From the NCBI GenBank assembly GCA_963665195.1, contig OY762070.1, positions 4,402,001 through 4,466,000 of the forward strand: a stretch of 64,000 nt of DNA, written 5' to 3'. Of this stretch, positions 53,285 through 62,035 are shown one piece after another. This stretch comes from VXYL01 sp963665195 (GTDB taxonomy: Bacteria > Pseudomonadota > Gammaproteobacteria > Pseudomonadales > Azotimanducaceae). The notes below the pieces were generated by a model that did no database searches, was not told the DNA's origin, and worked only from the letters and a program-made list of their open reading frames with translations. Each line of letters starts with the position of its first letter. Position 1 is the first letter of the stretch. The position numbers and the translations under genes were made by a program.

Positions 53285-54037
53285 GCCGCAACTAGGGGAA
53301 GGCGACCATCGGCCATCCGATTGAGTGATCCGGCTGAGGCTCGCTTGGCCGCTCAGCGGTATTCTGGCCGTCGGATGCTTGAGCGCGATAAGGTCGCCCA
53401 TGCCATCGGTCCGCTCGCCATGTAGGCGAGGCGCAATGCCGCGTGGCGCGACCTGCTGCGCGGCTTGAAGGGCGACTTGGACGCGCTCATGCAAGACCCC
53501 GCGCCGCCAGCCGCATCCTCGCCCTGATGAAGAAGCACGGCCCCGCACATCGCGGCGCCGCCATGCAGAATTGCTGTGGTCGCCGCCAGGCGCTCGATCT
53601 CGGGACGCCCGATGAACTGGCGAATTGGATCAACGGCCACCGTCCTGTGGGCAACGACCGCGTGACGGCCGGCGACGCCGGGTGAAGCGCCCGTGGCGCT
53701 AGTGTGCCGTCTCGGAATTGACCTTACATGACGCATGACTTGCAGTCCAATCCGCGACAAGATCCAACGCAAGTGCTTGTTCAAGAGACGGCACATCCTC
53801 GACTTGCCGCCCGAGGTGGCGGTTTCAGCTGCGTCCAATCAGTCACCTGTTTTGCAGACGGGACGCTAGCTGCGGCATCGGACGCTGTTCCAGCCCACGC
53901 GCAAGACCCGGGAAGACGAACTCCTGGAACGGGCGAGACGCTACCTGCCGCACCTGTTCGAGGGCGCCGCCGCCTAGCCGCAACGGGGCGCCCGCCGCGG
54001 GGTTCGCGTCATCACGCCGACCGGGCCGCCCCCCGCA
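53285..54037. other. Degenerate intergenic region downstream of the export operon
   Basis: About 750 bases without a supportable gene. Short coding-like fragments appear in shifting frames (for example WRDLLRGLKGDLDALMQD near 53440 and KCLFKRRHILDLPPEV near 53770), interrupted by stops, so decayed genes are likely. I could not assign either fragment to a family. No terminal inverted repeats or intact transposase were seen. Confidence 0.5.
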
Positions 54038-54134
54038 ACGTTGATGCCGTTGTCTGCGGTCCTGTCGGTCATCCTTGGACTGGCCCTTCGGTTGCGGAGG
54101 GCGGCGATTCTAGGAACCGACGTGGCCGCAACCT
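54038..54134. repeat. Right copy of the OsmC-5'-region direct repeat
   Basis: This is the partner of 46086-46181 in the same orientation. It still encodes the first residues of OsmC leftward (MTDRTADNGINV) before diverging, so it is a truncated gene copy rather than a conserved regulatory box. The copies enclose about 7.9 kb including the peptide-export operon. No gene is visible between its right end and uppS at 54245. Confidence 0.75.
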
Positions 54135-54244
54135 CTCGGCGTGCCGCCGGCGGAGAAACTGCACAGAATTGACGCATCTAGGGGACCGTGGAGCGGTGCG
54201 ACTTGGGCTAGAGTCGAGCCATGCGGCAGAGGCCTAGCCGAGAC

Positions 54245-55006
54245 ATGTCCCAACCGAAGCTTTCGCTGGTGACCGCCACCGCGGGCGTGGCGGATGCCTG
54301 TCCGCGGCATGTGGCCATCGTCATGGACGGCAACCATCGCTGGGCGCGGGCGCGACGCCTGCCGGGTGCGGCCGGGCATCGAGCCGGGGCGAAGAACGTC
54401 CGGCGCGTCGCGCAGGCGTGTGCGGATCGCGGCGTCGAGTGTCTGACGCTGTTCGCATTCAGCACGGAAAACTGGCAGCGACCGCGGCGCGAGGTCAATC
54501 TGCTGCTGGATCTGATGCGCGGCGTGCTGCGCGAAGACTTGGAGGAACTGAACCGCAGGGGCGCGCGGCTGCGCTTCATCGGCGATCAGACGCGGTTTCC
54601 GGACGACCTGCAGGCGCTGATGCGGCGCGGCGAGCAGATGACGGCGGGCAACGGCGACCTGCACCTGTCCATCGCGGTGAACTACGGCGGGCGCTGGGAC
54701 ATCGTGCGGGCGGCGCAGCGGCTGGCGGCGGCGGTGCGCGATGGCGAACTCGAGCCGGAGGCCATCGACGAGGCCCGGTATGCCGACATGCTGTCGCTCG
54801 GCGACCTGCCGGCGCCGGATCTGTGCATCCGCACGGGCGGCGACCGGCGGATCAGCAACTTCCTGCTTTGGGATTTCGCCTACACCGAGTTCTATTTCAC
54901 TGCCGACCATTGGCCGGACTTCGACGAGCGCCGCCTCGATAGTGCCTTCGCGGACTTCGCGTCGAGGCAGCGGCGTTTCGGGCGTCGCGAACGGCGCGGC
55001 GCTTGA
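54245..55006 (+). CDS. uppS: Undecaprenyl diphosphate synthase (isoprenyl transferase)
   Basis: A 253-residue cis-prenyltransferase. It has HVAIVMDGNHRWARARRLPG (catalytic Asp and phosphate loop), FAFSTENWQRPRREV, NYGGRWDIVRA, and DLCIRTGGDRRISNFLLWD at the FPP/IPP site. It makes the C55 lipid carrier for peptidoglycan and LPS. I chose the ATG at 54245; one at 54221 would add eight residues. First gene of the envelope-biogenesis run. Confidence 0.93.
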   Translation: MSQPKLSLVTATAGVADACPRHVAIVMDGNHRWARARRLPGAAGHRAGAKNVRRVAQACADRGVECLTLFAFSTENWQRPRREVNLLLDLMRGVLREDLEELNRRGARLRFIGDQTRFPDDLQALMRRGEQMTAGNGDLHLSIAVNYGGRWDIVRAAQRLAAAVRDGELEPEAIDEARYADMLSLGDLPAPDLCIRTGGDRRISNFLLWDFAYTEFYFTADHWPDFDERRLDSAFADFASRQRRFGRRERRGA

Positions 55007-55017
55007 CGCCGCCCGGC

Positions 55018-55815
55018 ATGCTCGCGCAGCGCATCGCGTCGGCTCTGGTGCTCGGCCTGGCGGCTCTTGCCGCCGTGCTGTTCATGCCGGCACCGTGGCT
55101 GGCCGCGCTGTTCTTGGTCGTGGTACTCATTGCGGCGTATGAATGGGTGCGGCTGGCCGGCGTGACGAGCCGGCCAGTGGCCGTCGCCTGCCTCGCGGCG
55201 ATGTCGGGCATCGTCGCGGTGCTGTGGCTCGTGCCGGATTGGTGGCGGGCGGCGCTATGGGCGGCTTGCGCGTTCTGGCTCGCCGCGCTGGGCGCGGTCG
55301 CGCATCCCGGCGCGGCCGAAGCCCTGCGCGCGAAGCCGGTGGCGCTGGTCGCCGGCGCTCTGGCGTTGGCCGCGGCTTGGCTCGCGCTGGTGTCGATCAG
55401 CATGGCGTCTGGCGCGGATGCCCCGCTGCTGATCATCTGGCTATTCGTCGGCACCACCGCCGCCGACACCGCCGCCTACTTCGTCGGGCGCCGGTTCGGA
55501 CGCCGCCGCCTCGCGCCGCGCATCAGCCCGGGCAAGACATGGGAAGGCGCCACCGGCGGCGCGTTGGCGCTGATCGCTTGGGGCATTGCGGGCAGTCTGG
55601 TGCTCGAAGGCGGCCTTGGCCCGTGGCTGGCCGTCGCCGCCGTGCTGACGGTGCTGACCGTCACCGGCGACCTTTTCGAGAGCCTGCTCAAGCGGCTGCG
55701 CGGAGTGAAGGACTCCGGCGGCATCCTGCCGGGCCACGGCGGCGTCCTGGACCGGGTCGACTCGCTGCTTGCGGCGGCGCCGGCCTACGCGCTCGTGGCG
55801 CCGCTGCTCTCCTAG
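55018..55815 (+). CDS. cdsA: Phosphatidate cytidylyltransferase (CDP-diacylglycerol synthase)
   Basis: A 265-residue integral membrane enzyme with about seven helices. The signature SPGKTWEGATGG (near RRLAPRISPGKTWEG) and the C-terminal block VKDSGGILPGHGGVLDRVDSL are both intact. It makes CDP-diacylglycerol for phospholipids. ATG at 55018, or a TTG at 55003 overlapping the uppS stop as TTGA. In relatives dxr often follows; here repeats and a transposase pseudogene lie between cdsA and rseP. Confidence 0.92.
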   Translation: MLAQRIASALVLGLAALAAVLFMPAPWLAALFLVVVLIAAYEWVRLAGVTSRPVAVACLAAMSGIVAVLWLVPDWWRAALWAACAFWLAALGAVAHPGAAEALRAKPVALVAGALALAAAWLALVSISMASGADAPLLIIWLFVGTTAADTAAYFVGRRFGRRRLAPRISPGKTWEGATGGALALIAWGIAGSLVLEGGLGPWLAVAAVLTVLTVTGDLFESLLKRLRGVKDSGGILPGHGGVLDRVDSLLAAAPAYALVAPLLS

Positions 55816-55847
55816 CGACGGCAACCGCAGCATGGCCGCGCCGAACT

Positions 55848-55897
55848 CGCCTTCCTAAGCGGACGCCTTCCTAAGCGGAGACGCCTTCCTAAGCGGA
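55848..55897 (+). repeat. Three 16-bp tandem repeats after cdsA
   Basis: The unit CGCCTTCCTAAGCGGA occurs exactly at 55848-55863, 55864-55879 and 55882-55897 (two extra bases before the third). It lies 33 bases after the cdsA stop and 170 bases before the transposase pseudogene. The rest of 55816-56069 shows no gene. Confidence 0.85.
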
Positions 55898-56069
55898 CAC
55901 ACTCCGCAGCTTCCTACAAGTCGTATGGGTGATCTCCCTACCGTTGAATGGGCATCTTCAGCGGGGAACTCGAGGCGAAATCAGCGGCTCGGACGGGGCG
56001 ATCTCTACTTGCGCCTCGGATTCGGAGGAACCAAGGTGGTTCCCACCAACGAACGAACGGATCGTCCCA

Positions 56070-57080
56070 ATGACGATGCCCCGCCGGCTGCTGGTCGATA
56101 GCGAGAGTGCCTGTACCTACCACATCGTGTCGCGTTGCGTGCGCTAGTCGTGGCTGTGCGGGCTGGATCCTGTCACGGGCCTTGACCGCTCCCACCGCAA
56201 GGGCTGGCTCGTGGAACGTATCTGGCAGCTGGCCCCTCTGTTCGCCGTGGAGGTGGATGCCTACGCGGTGATGGACAACCACTTCCACCTCGTGCTGCAT
56301 CACGATCCTAAGGCGTGTGAAGCTTGGAGTGACGAGGAGGTGGCGCGGCGTTGGGTGGAGGCCTACCCGCCGCGGGAGGCTGGCGACGTGCGCGAGGACC
56401 GCAAGGCGGAGGCCATCGAGCTGCTGCTTGACTGCACCGACCGGCTGGCAGCGGCGCGGCAGGCGCTGGGCTCTCTGTCGGGGTTCATGAAGCACCTTAA
56501 ACAGCCGATCGCTGTCCGCGCGAACCGAGAGGACGGCTGCAAGGGGCACTTTTTCGAGCAGCGCTTCTACAGCGGGGCACTGCTTGGCCAGGAGGCGGTG
56601 ATCGCGGCGATGGCGTACGTGGACCTAAACCCCGTGCGGGCGCGGATTGCCCGCCGGGCCGAGGAGTGCGCCTTCACATCCTTGGCGGAGCGGGTGCGGG
56701 AGAATAGCGCGGGTGCGCTGGAGGAGTATTTGGCTCCGGTCCTGTCGGGTATCGCGAAGTCCGGCAGCGGGAGCGGCAGGCTATCGGCGGAGCCAGACGC
56801 GTCCGAGGCTGAGGCGCACATCGGCGTGGCGGACGCCAGCGACTCAGAGGGTAGGGCTCTGCGGATCGGGCTGACGCTGCGTGAGTACGTCGACATGCTA
56901 CGCGGCATGGCGGAGGCGGAGCAGGCGCACGACGTACCCCCGAAAGCTGAGACGATGCGCTGGGCCGCGCGGGTTGCCGCGATGGCTAGGCCGCGGCTGG
57001 CGTATGGCACGGCGGAGCGACTCCGGGAGTGGTTTGGCGCACGTGGGTTGAAGGTCCGAGGGGACCCGCTCCCGGTCTGA
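56070..57080 (+). pseudogene. REP-associated tyrosine transposase (RAYT, Y1 family) with internal TAG
   Basis: A 337-codon frame of the IS200/IS605-like HUH transposase family. The N-terminus TYHIVSRCVR is followed by an in-frame TAG (56145-56147, codon 26), then LCGLDPVTG. Past the stop the core is intact: AYAVMDNHFHLVLHH (HUH site), GFMKHLKQPIAVRAN (probable catalytic-helix region) and GHFFEQRFYSG. The C-terminal 130 residues extend the domain. Without the stop it would be full length, so the inactivation is recent, perhaps a CAG to TAG change. Restart downstream (for example at 56211) would lose the first strand. Confidence 0.75.
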
Positions 57081-57577
57081 GCTCGCTGTCGACGGGCAGG
57101 CTCTCCTCTTCCCGGGATTCTGCGGCGCGAATCCGCCATGCACGGCTACTGCGGACGGCCGGTTACTTGCTCGGCATCAAGGCCATGCGAGCCGCGCGGT
57201 CGCGGCGAGTCGCACCTCGCACGCCCGAGTTCTCGCCTTGTTCGACCGCCTCCCTAAAGCCGACGTCGGCCCTCGGCTGCTCCGGCGTTCGGCTTCTCCC
57301 GTGCGTGGCTGGGACTCCTCGTTTTTCTTAGCGCGTTCCGGCTGGACAGGCGCATTCAGGTTGCCACCCACGCAACGTCGACTGGGCGGGGAGTGGCGCG
57401 AGTCCTCGTAGGAGAAGCCATCCCGGCGCTGCTATCGAGCCGATGTCGACTAGGGGAGCGTACGGCGTGTGTCCCCGTGTGGAAGAGGTGTCCCCGTGTG
57501 GAAGAGGTCGGTCGGAGCCGTCGGGCTGCTATGATGGCCTGAACTACGCCCCGGTGCGCCGGGTCAAAGCGTGCTTG
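57081..57577 (+). other. Gene-free region before rseP with a duplicated 19-bp unit
   Basis: About 500 bases without a supportable gene. GTGTCCCCGTGTGGAAGAG occurs twice in perfect tandem at 57469-57487 and 57488-57506. Such GTCCCC-rich units near a RAYT gene may be REP remnants. An open frame extends rseP upstream to 57443 but has no family similarity. The rseP promoter should lie here; none is obvious. Confidence 0.55.
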
Positions 57578-58924
57578 ATGGATGTGCTCTACCACCTGCT
57601 GTTTCTCGTGATCGCCATCGGCGTCTTGGTGACGTTCCACGAGGGTGGCCACTACCTCGTCGCTCGGTTCGGCGGCGTCCATGTCGTTCGCTTCTGCGTT
57701 GGGTTCGGCAAGCCCCTCGTGTCCTGGCGCGACCGGCGCGGCACCGAGTTCGCGATCGCCGCGCTGCCCCTTGGCGGCTATGTGCGGATGTACGACCGGC
57801 GGGATCCGGATGCCGCGGCGCATGTTCCGGCCGACCCGCGCTTAGCGCAGCTTTCGTTCGATCGGCTGGCGCCGAACTGGCGGATCGCCATCGCCCTCGG
57901 CGGGCCCGGCGCGAACTTCCTGCTGGCGTTCCTGCTCTACTGGCTGGCGGCGGTGGTGGGGGTCACCACGGTAGTGCCCTATGTCGGCGCGGTGGCCCAG
58001 GATGGCCCTGCCTACGAGGCGGGGATGCGCGGCGGCGAGCAGGTTGTAGCGGTGGACGGCAGGCCCACGCGAAGCTGGCTGGATGTGAGCTTGGCACTGG
58101 CGGATCGGCTCGGCGACACCGGCTTCATCGAGTTGCAGACCAAGGTCCCCGGCGGCACCCAGCGGCACGGCATCGCCATCGAGGACTGGCTGCGCGGCGA
58201 AGACGACCCGAACACCATCGAGGCGCTCGGCATCGCCTCCCTGCGCCCGGCGGTGATCGGGGACGTGGTGGACGGCGATCCGGCCGCGCATGCCGGCCTC
58301 GAGGCCATGGACCGCATCGTCGCCGTGGGCGGCACAGCGGTCGCGAGCTGGGAGCAATTCGCCGCGCAAGTGGCTGCGCATCCGGGCGAGCGGATCGACC
58401 TCGCCGTGCGCCGCGCAGATGCCGAGATCATCGTGCCCGTCACGCCGCGCGCCAGGACCGACGCCCAGGGCGCCCAATACGGCTACATCGGTGCCCGCGC
58501 CGGGCTCGCCAAGCACGTTGTGCAGTACGGCCCGCTGCCAGCCATCGGCCGTTCCCTGGACGAGACCTGGTCGAACACCCTCCTCACCGTCGAGCTGCTC
58601 GGCAAGATGGTCACCCTCACCGTCTCGCCGAAGAATCTCTCCGGCCCCGTGACCATCGCCGTCGTGGTCGGCGACACCGCCCGCGCCGGCCTCGGCCAGT
58701 TCCTGTCGCTCTTGGCGCTGCTGTCGATCAGCCTGGGCGTCCTCAATCTGCTGCCGATTCCCATGCTCGACGGCGGTCAGATCGTGCTCTACTCCATGGA
58801 ATGGGCGCGCCGCAAGCCGACCCCGGCGCGCATCGAAGCGCTGGTCACCCGCGTCGGCCTCGCGGCCGTCGCGAGCATCATGCTGCTGGCCTTCTACAAC
58901 GACATCACCCGCTGGTTCCTATGA
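57578..58924 (+). CDS. rseP: RIP metalloprotease RseP (site-2 protease)
   Basis: A 448-residue membrane protease. The first helix holds the zinc motif FHEGGHYLVAR (HExxH). Two PDZ domains lie in the periplasmic part (around GEQVVAVDGRPTRSW and MDRIVAVGGTAVAS), and the LDG zinc ligand is in LLPIPMLDGGQIVLY. It cleaves anti-sigma factor RseA and remnant signal peptides. ATG at 57578. It is followed by bamA after 37 bases. Confidence 0.94.
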   Translation: MDVLYHLLFLVIAIGVLVTFHEGGHYLVARFGGVHVVRFCVGFGKPLVSWRDRRGTEFAIAALPLGGYVRMYDRRDPDAAAHVPADPRLAQLSFDRLAPNWRIAIALGGPGANFLLAFLLYWLAAVVGVTTVVPYVGAVAQDGPAYEAGMRGGEQVVAVDGRPTRSWLDVSLALADRLGDTGFIELQTKVPGGTQRHGIAIEDWLRGEDDPNTIEALGIASLRPAVIGDVVDGDPAAHAGLEAMDRIVAVGGTAVASWEQFAAQVAAHPGERIDLAVRRADAEIIVPVTPRARTDAQGAQYGYIGARAGLAKHVVQYGPLPAIGRSLDETWSNTLLTVELLGKMVTLTVSPKNLSGPVTIAVVVGDTARAGLGQFLSLLALLSISLGVLNLLPIPMLDGGQIVLYSMEWARRKPTPARIEALVTRVGLAAVASIMLLAFYNDITRWFL

Positions 58925-58961
58925 GGCCGGCGTTCTGCGGAAAACGCGCGAGGTGCAAGAG

Positions 58962-61370
58962 ATGATCCACTCGAAACGCTGGCCGACCCTTCTGGCTGCC
59001 GCCGCCCTTGCCTGGCCAGCGACCGCCCAGGTAGCGGACCTGCCCACCGGCACCGCGCCCTTCCGGGTCGCGGACATCGAGCTCGAAGGCCTGCAGCGCG
59101 TCTCCGCCGGCACGGTCTTCAACCTGCTGCCGGTGAACGTCGGCGACACCGTGGACAACACCGACATCCGGGCGCTCAGCCGCGTGCTATTCAAGTCCGG
59201 CTACTTCGACGACATCGAGATGCTGCGCGAGGAAACGCCCGGCCAGCGCACCGCCCCCGGCGCCCGCCCCAGCGCGACGCTGATCGTTCGCGTCAAGGAA
59301 CGCCCCGCCATCGAGGAGATCGAGCTCGACGGCAACAAGGCCATCAAGAGCGAGGACCTGCTCAAGAACCTCGGCGACGCGGGCCTGCGCGAAGGCGAGA
59401 TCTTCAAGCAGGCCACCCTGGAGCGCATCGGCATCGAACTCGAACGCTCCTACTTCGCCCAGGGCCGCTACGACGCCACCATCGACGCCAGCGTCAAGCG
59501 CCTGCCCCGCAACCGCGTGGACGTGAAGATCGAGATCGACGAAGGCAAGGGCTCGGGCGTGCGCCACATCAACTTCGTCGGCACCAAGATCTTCAGCCAG
59601 GAGGAGCTGCTCGCCCCCCTCGAACTCCAGCACCCGACGCTGCTGTCCTTCATCCGCGGCAAGGACAAGTACTCGCGCGAGAAGATGCAGGGCGACCTGG
59701 AGAAGCTGGAGGCCTACTACCAGAACCGCGGCTACGTGGAGTTCAACGCCCGCTCCGTGCAGGTGAGCATCACGCCGGACAAGCGCTCCGTCTACATCAC
59801 CGTCAACGTCAAGGAGGGCGAGCGCTATACCGTCGACGAGGTGAAGCTGATCGGCGACGTATCGGACGTCGATCCGGACCTCGTGAGCGGCCTTTTCCTG
59901 GTGCGCGAGGGAGATATCTTCAACCGCGCCGCAGTCACCGCCACCGAAGAGCGCATCACCGCCGCCTTCGGCAACTCCGGCTATACCTTCGCCAGCGCCT
60001 CCGGGGTGCCGGAGGTCAAGGAGGACGGCAAGGTGGACGTCAAGTTCGTCGTCGACGCTGGCAAGCGCGCCTATGTGCGGCGCATCAACTTCACCGGCAA
60101 TGCACTTACCCAGGACAATGTGCTGCGCCGCGAAATGCGCCAGATCGAGGGCGGCTGGGCGTCCACCCGGCAGATCGACCGCTCCAAGGTGCGCCTGGAC
60201 CAGCTCGGCTACTTCAAGCCGGATTCGGTGAACGTCGAAACCCCCGCCGTGCCCGGCACCGACGACCAGATCGACGTCGACATCTCCGTGGAGGAACTCC
60301 CCACCGGCGCCTACACCGCCCAGCTCGGCTACTCGCAATGGGGCGGCCTCATGCTCTCCGCCGGCGTGCAGCAGAAGAACGTCGCCGGCTCCGGCAACAG
60401 CATCGGCACGCAGATCAGCTGGAGCGACTACCAGCGCTCCGCCAACTTCAGCTTCCACGACCCGTACTACACCGTGGACGGCATCAGCCGCGGCTTCAAC
60501 ATCTTCGCCCGGGAAACCAACTACTTCGCCATCAACATCGCCCGCTACTCGACGGACGCCTACGGCGCGGGAATCAACTTCGAGTTTCCCGTCGGCGAGA
60601 ACCAGCGGCTGCAATTCGGTGCCACGCTGGAACAGACCTCCATCAACGACACCCTGCAATCCGCCGCCGAGATATCGGACTTCATCAGAAACTCCGGCGC
60701 CCGCTTCCTGAACCTCAAGGGCCAGGGGCTGTGGATGCGTTCGACGCTCAACCACGGCCTGTTCCCCACCGCCGGGCGCCGGCAGACGCTGAGCGCCCTG
60801 GTCGCCGTCCCCGGCAGCGACCTGCAGTTCTATCGCGTCAACTACAACGCCGATCTCTACTGGCCGCTGCCCTTCGCGCGCAAGCTCTCCGCGCACCTGC
60901 GCACGCGCCTAGGCTACGGCGACGTCTACGGCAACACCGAGACCTACCCCTTCTACGAGCACTTCTTCGCCGGCGGCTTCGGCTCCGTGCGCGGCTACGA
61001 GAAGAGCACGCTGGGACCCAAGATCACCGACACCGGCTACTACGCCCGCCCCGAGGGCCGGCCGTTCGGCGGCAACGTGCTGGTGGAAGGCTCCGCCGAG
61101 CTGGTCTTCCCGCTGCCGTTCATCGGCGAGACCCGGGGCATCCGCTCGGTCTTCTTCGTGGACGCCGGCAACGTCTTCAGCACCGATTGCCCGGCCTTCA
61201 GCCAGCGCTGCTTGGAGCCGGACCCGGAGGAGATCCGCGTCACCACCGGGGTCGGCGTGACCTGGCTCTCGGCCATGGGGCCGATGTCCTTCGCCCTCAC
61301 CCAGCCGCTCAACAACAAGCCCGGCGACGAGGTGGAGCGCTTCTCGTTCGAGGTGGGCTATTCGTTCTGA
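58962..61370 (+). CDS. bamA: Outer-membrane protein assembly factor BamA
   Basis: An 802-residue Omp85 protein. Signal peptide LLAAAALAWPATAQ; five POTRA domains (residues about 30-430; note IEEIELDGNKAIKSEDL and VRRINFTGNALTQDNVLR); a C-terminal 16-strand barrel with the lid-loop motif GSVRGYEKSTLG (VRGF/Y) and a terminal Phe (FEVGYSF). It folds beta-barrel proteins such as the one at 19900. The ATG at 58962 is preferred over the GTG at 58953 because GAGG lies eight bases before it. Confidence 0.96.
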   Translation: MIHSKRWPTLLAAAALAWPATAQVADLPTGTAPFRVADIELEGLQRVSAGTVFNLLPVNVGDTVDNTDIRALSRVLFKSGYFDDIEMLREETPGQRTAPGARPSATLIVRVKERPAIEEIELDGNKAIKSEDLLKNLGDAGLREGEIFKQATLERIGIELERSYFAQGRYDATIDASVKRLPRNRVDVKIEIDEGKGSGVRHINFVGTKIFSQEELLAPLELQHPTLLSFIRGKDKYSREKMQGDLEKLEAYYQNRGYVEFNARSVQVSITPDKRSVYITVNVKEGERYTVDEVKLIGDVSDVDPDLVSGLFLVREGDIFNRAAVTATEERITAAFGNSGYTFASASGVPEVKEDGKVDVKFVVDAGKRAYVRRINFTGNALTQDNVLRREMRQIEGGWASTRQIDRSKVRLDQLGYFKPDSVNVETPAVPGTDDQIDVDISVEELPTGAYTAQLGYSQWGGLMLSAGVQQKNVAGSGNSIGTQISWSDYQRSANFSFHDPYYTVDGISRGFNIFARETNYFAINIARYSTDAYGAGINFEFPVGENQRLQFGATLEQTSINDTLQSAAEISDFIRNSGARFLNLKGQGLWMRSTLNHGLFPTAGRRQTLSALVAVPGSDLQFYRVNYNADLYWPLPFARKLSAHLRTRLGYGDVYGNTETYPFYEHFFAGGFGSVRGYEKSTLGPKITDTGYYARPEGRPFGGNVLVEGSAELVFPLPFIGETRGIRSVFFVDAGNVFSTDCPAFSQRCLEPDPEEIRVTTGVGVTWLSAMGPMSFALTQPLNNKPGDEVERFSFEVGYSF

Positions 61371-61396
61371 CCGTTCGGGCGGGCGGTGTTTATAAT
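61367..61396 (+). promoter_or_regulatory. Probable promoter of skp
   Basis: TATAAT at 61391-61396 with CTGACC at 61367-61372 (18-bp spacer), overlapping the bamA stop. A separate promoter for skp-lpxD-fabZ-lpxA is plausible. Confidence 0.5.
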
Positions 61397-61449
61397 GCGC
61401 GGCGCCCCGGCGCGGGCCACTAGTGGCCGTCATTCTTGAAAGGAGCACG

Positions 61450-62004
61450 ATGCAGATGGCAATGACGAAACGGCAGGGATTGAAGCTGGCTGCGGCGCTG
61501 GCGGTGGCGCTGGCGACGGTCGCCGCGGCGAACGCGGCGGCGCAGTTGAAGGTCGCGGTGGTGAACACGGTGCAGGCCATCCAGCAGAGCGAAGAGGCCA
61601 AGGACTTCATGGCCATCGTGCAGCAGGAGCTGGAGCCGGAGCAGACCGAGTTGCAGGGCATGCAGGAGGAAGTCCTCGCCCTGCAGCAGCGCCTGCAGGA
61701 CGAAGGCGATGTGATGGCGGACGCCGAGCGTCGCAACGTCAACAAGGACATCGAGAACAAGCGCCTGGACCTCGAGTTCCGCGCCCAGAAGCTGCAGAAG
61801 GAAGTGCAGGATCGCCAGGAGGAACTGCTCGCCAACGTCGGCCCCAAGGTGCAGACCGTCGTCAACGATCTGGTCGAGGTGGAACGCTACGACTTCGTCT
61901 TCGAACGGCGCAACGTCGGCTACGTCAATCCCCGCCACGACATCACCGCCAAGGTCACCGAGAAGCTGAACGAGCGCTACGAAGAAGAGAAGGCGGGCGG
62001 CTAG
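61450..62004 (+). CDS. skp: Periplasmic chaperone Skp (OmpH family)
   Basis: A 184-residue protein with a signal peptide (LAAALAVALATVAAANAAAQ) and a mature sequence starting LKVAVVNTVQAIQQSEEAKD, typical of OmpH. A long Glu/Gln-rich coiled coil (residues about 55-140) forms the tentacles that hold unfolded outer-membrane proteins for BamA. AAAGGAG precedes the ATG at 61450; ATGs at 61456 and 61462 are alternatives. Confidence 0.9.
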   Translation: MQMAMTKRQGLKLAAALAVALATVAAANAAAQLKVAVVNTVQAIQQSEEAKDFMAIVQQELEPEQTELQGMQEEVLALQQRLQDEGDVMADAERRNVNKDIENKRLDLEFRAQKLQKEVQDRQEELLANVGPKVQTVVNDLVEVERYDFVFERRNVGYVNPRHDITAKVTEKLNERYEEEKAGG

Positions 62005-62035
62005 CGCCGCCCAAGCGAAGGCGGAGCCGCCTGGC

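Noticed and set aside
53285..54037. An insertion sequence responsible for the peptide island
   Set aside because: No transposase motif or terminal inverted repeats can be read. Only unassignable fragments remain.
55848..55897. Three 16-bp repeats as a CRISPR array
   Set aside because: The repeats are nearly contiguous (0-2 bp apart) with no spacers and no cas genes.
56145..56147. In-frame TAG in the RAYT gene as programmed readthrough or an amino-acid-coding codon
   Set aside because: TAG ends many intact genes here (for example recG, osmC, cyoE), so it is a normal stop. A nonsense mutation is simpler.
59187..60896. 569-codon frame opposite bamA
   Set aside because: Shadow frame caused by GC-rich third positions. 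BamA on the plus strand is unmistakable.
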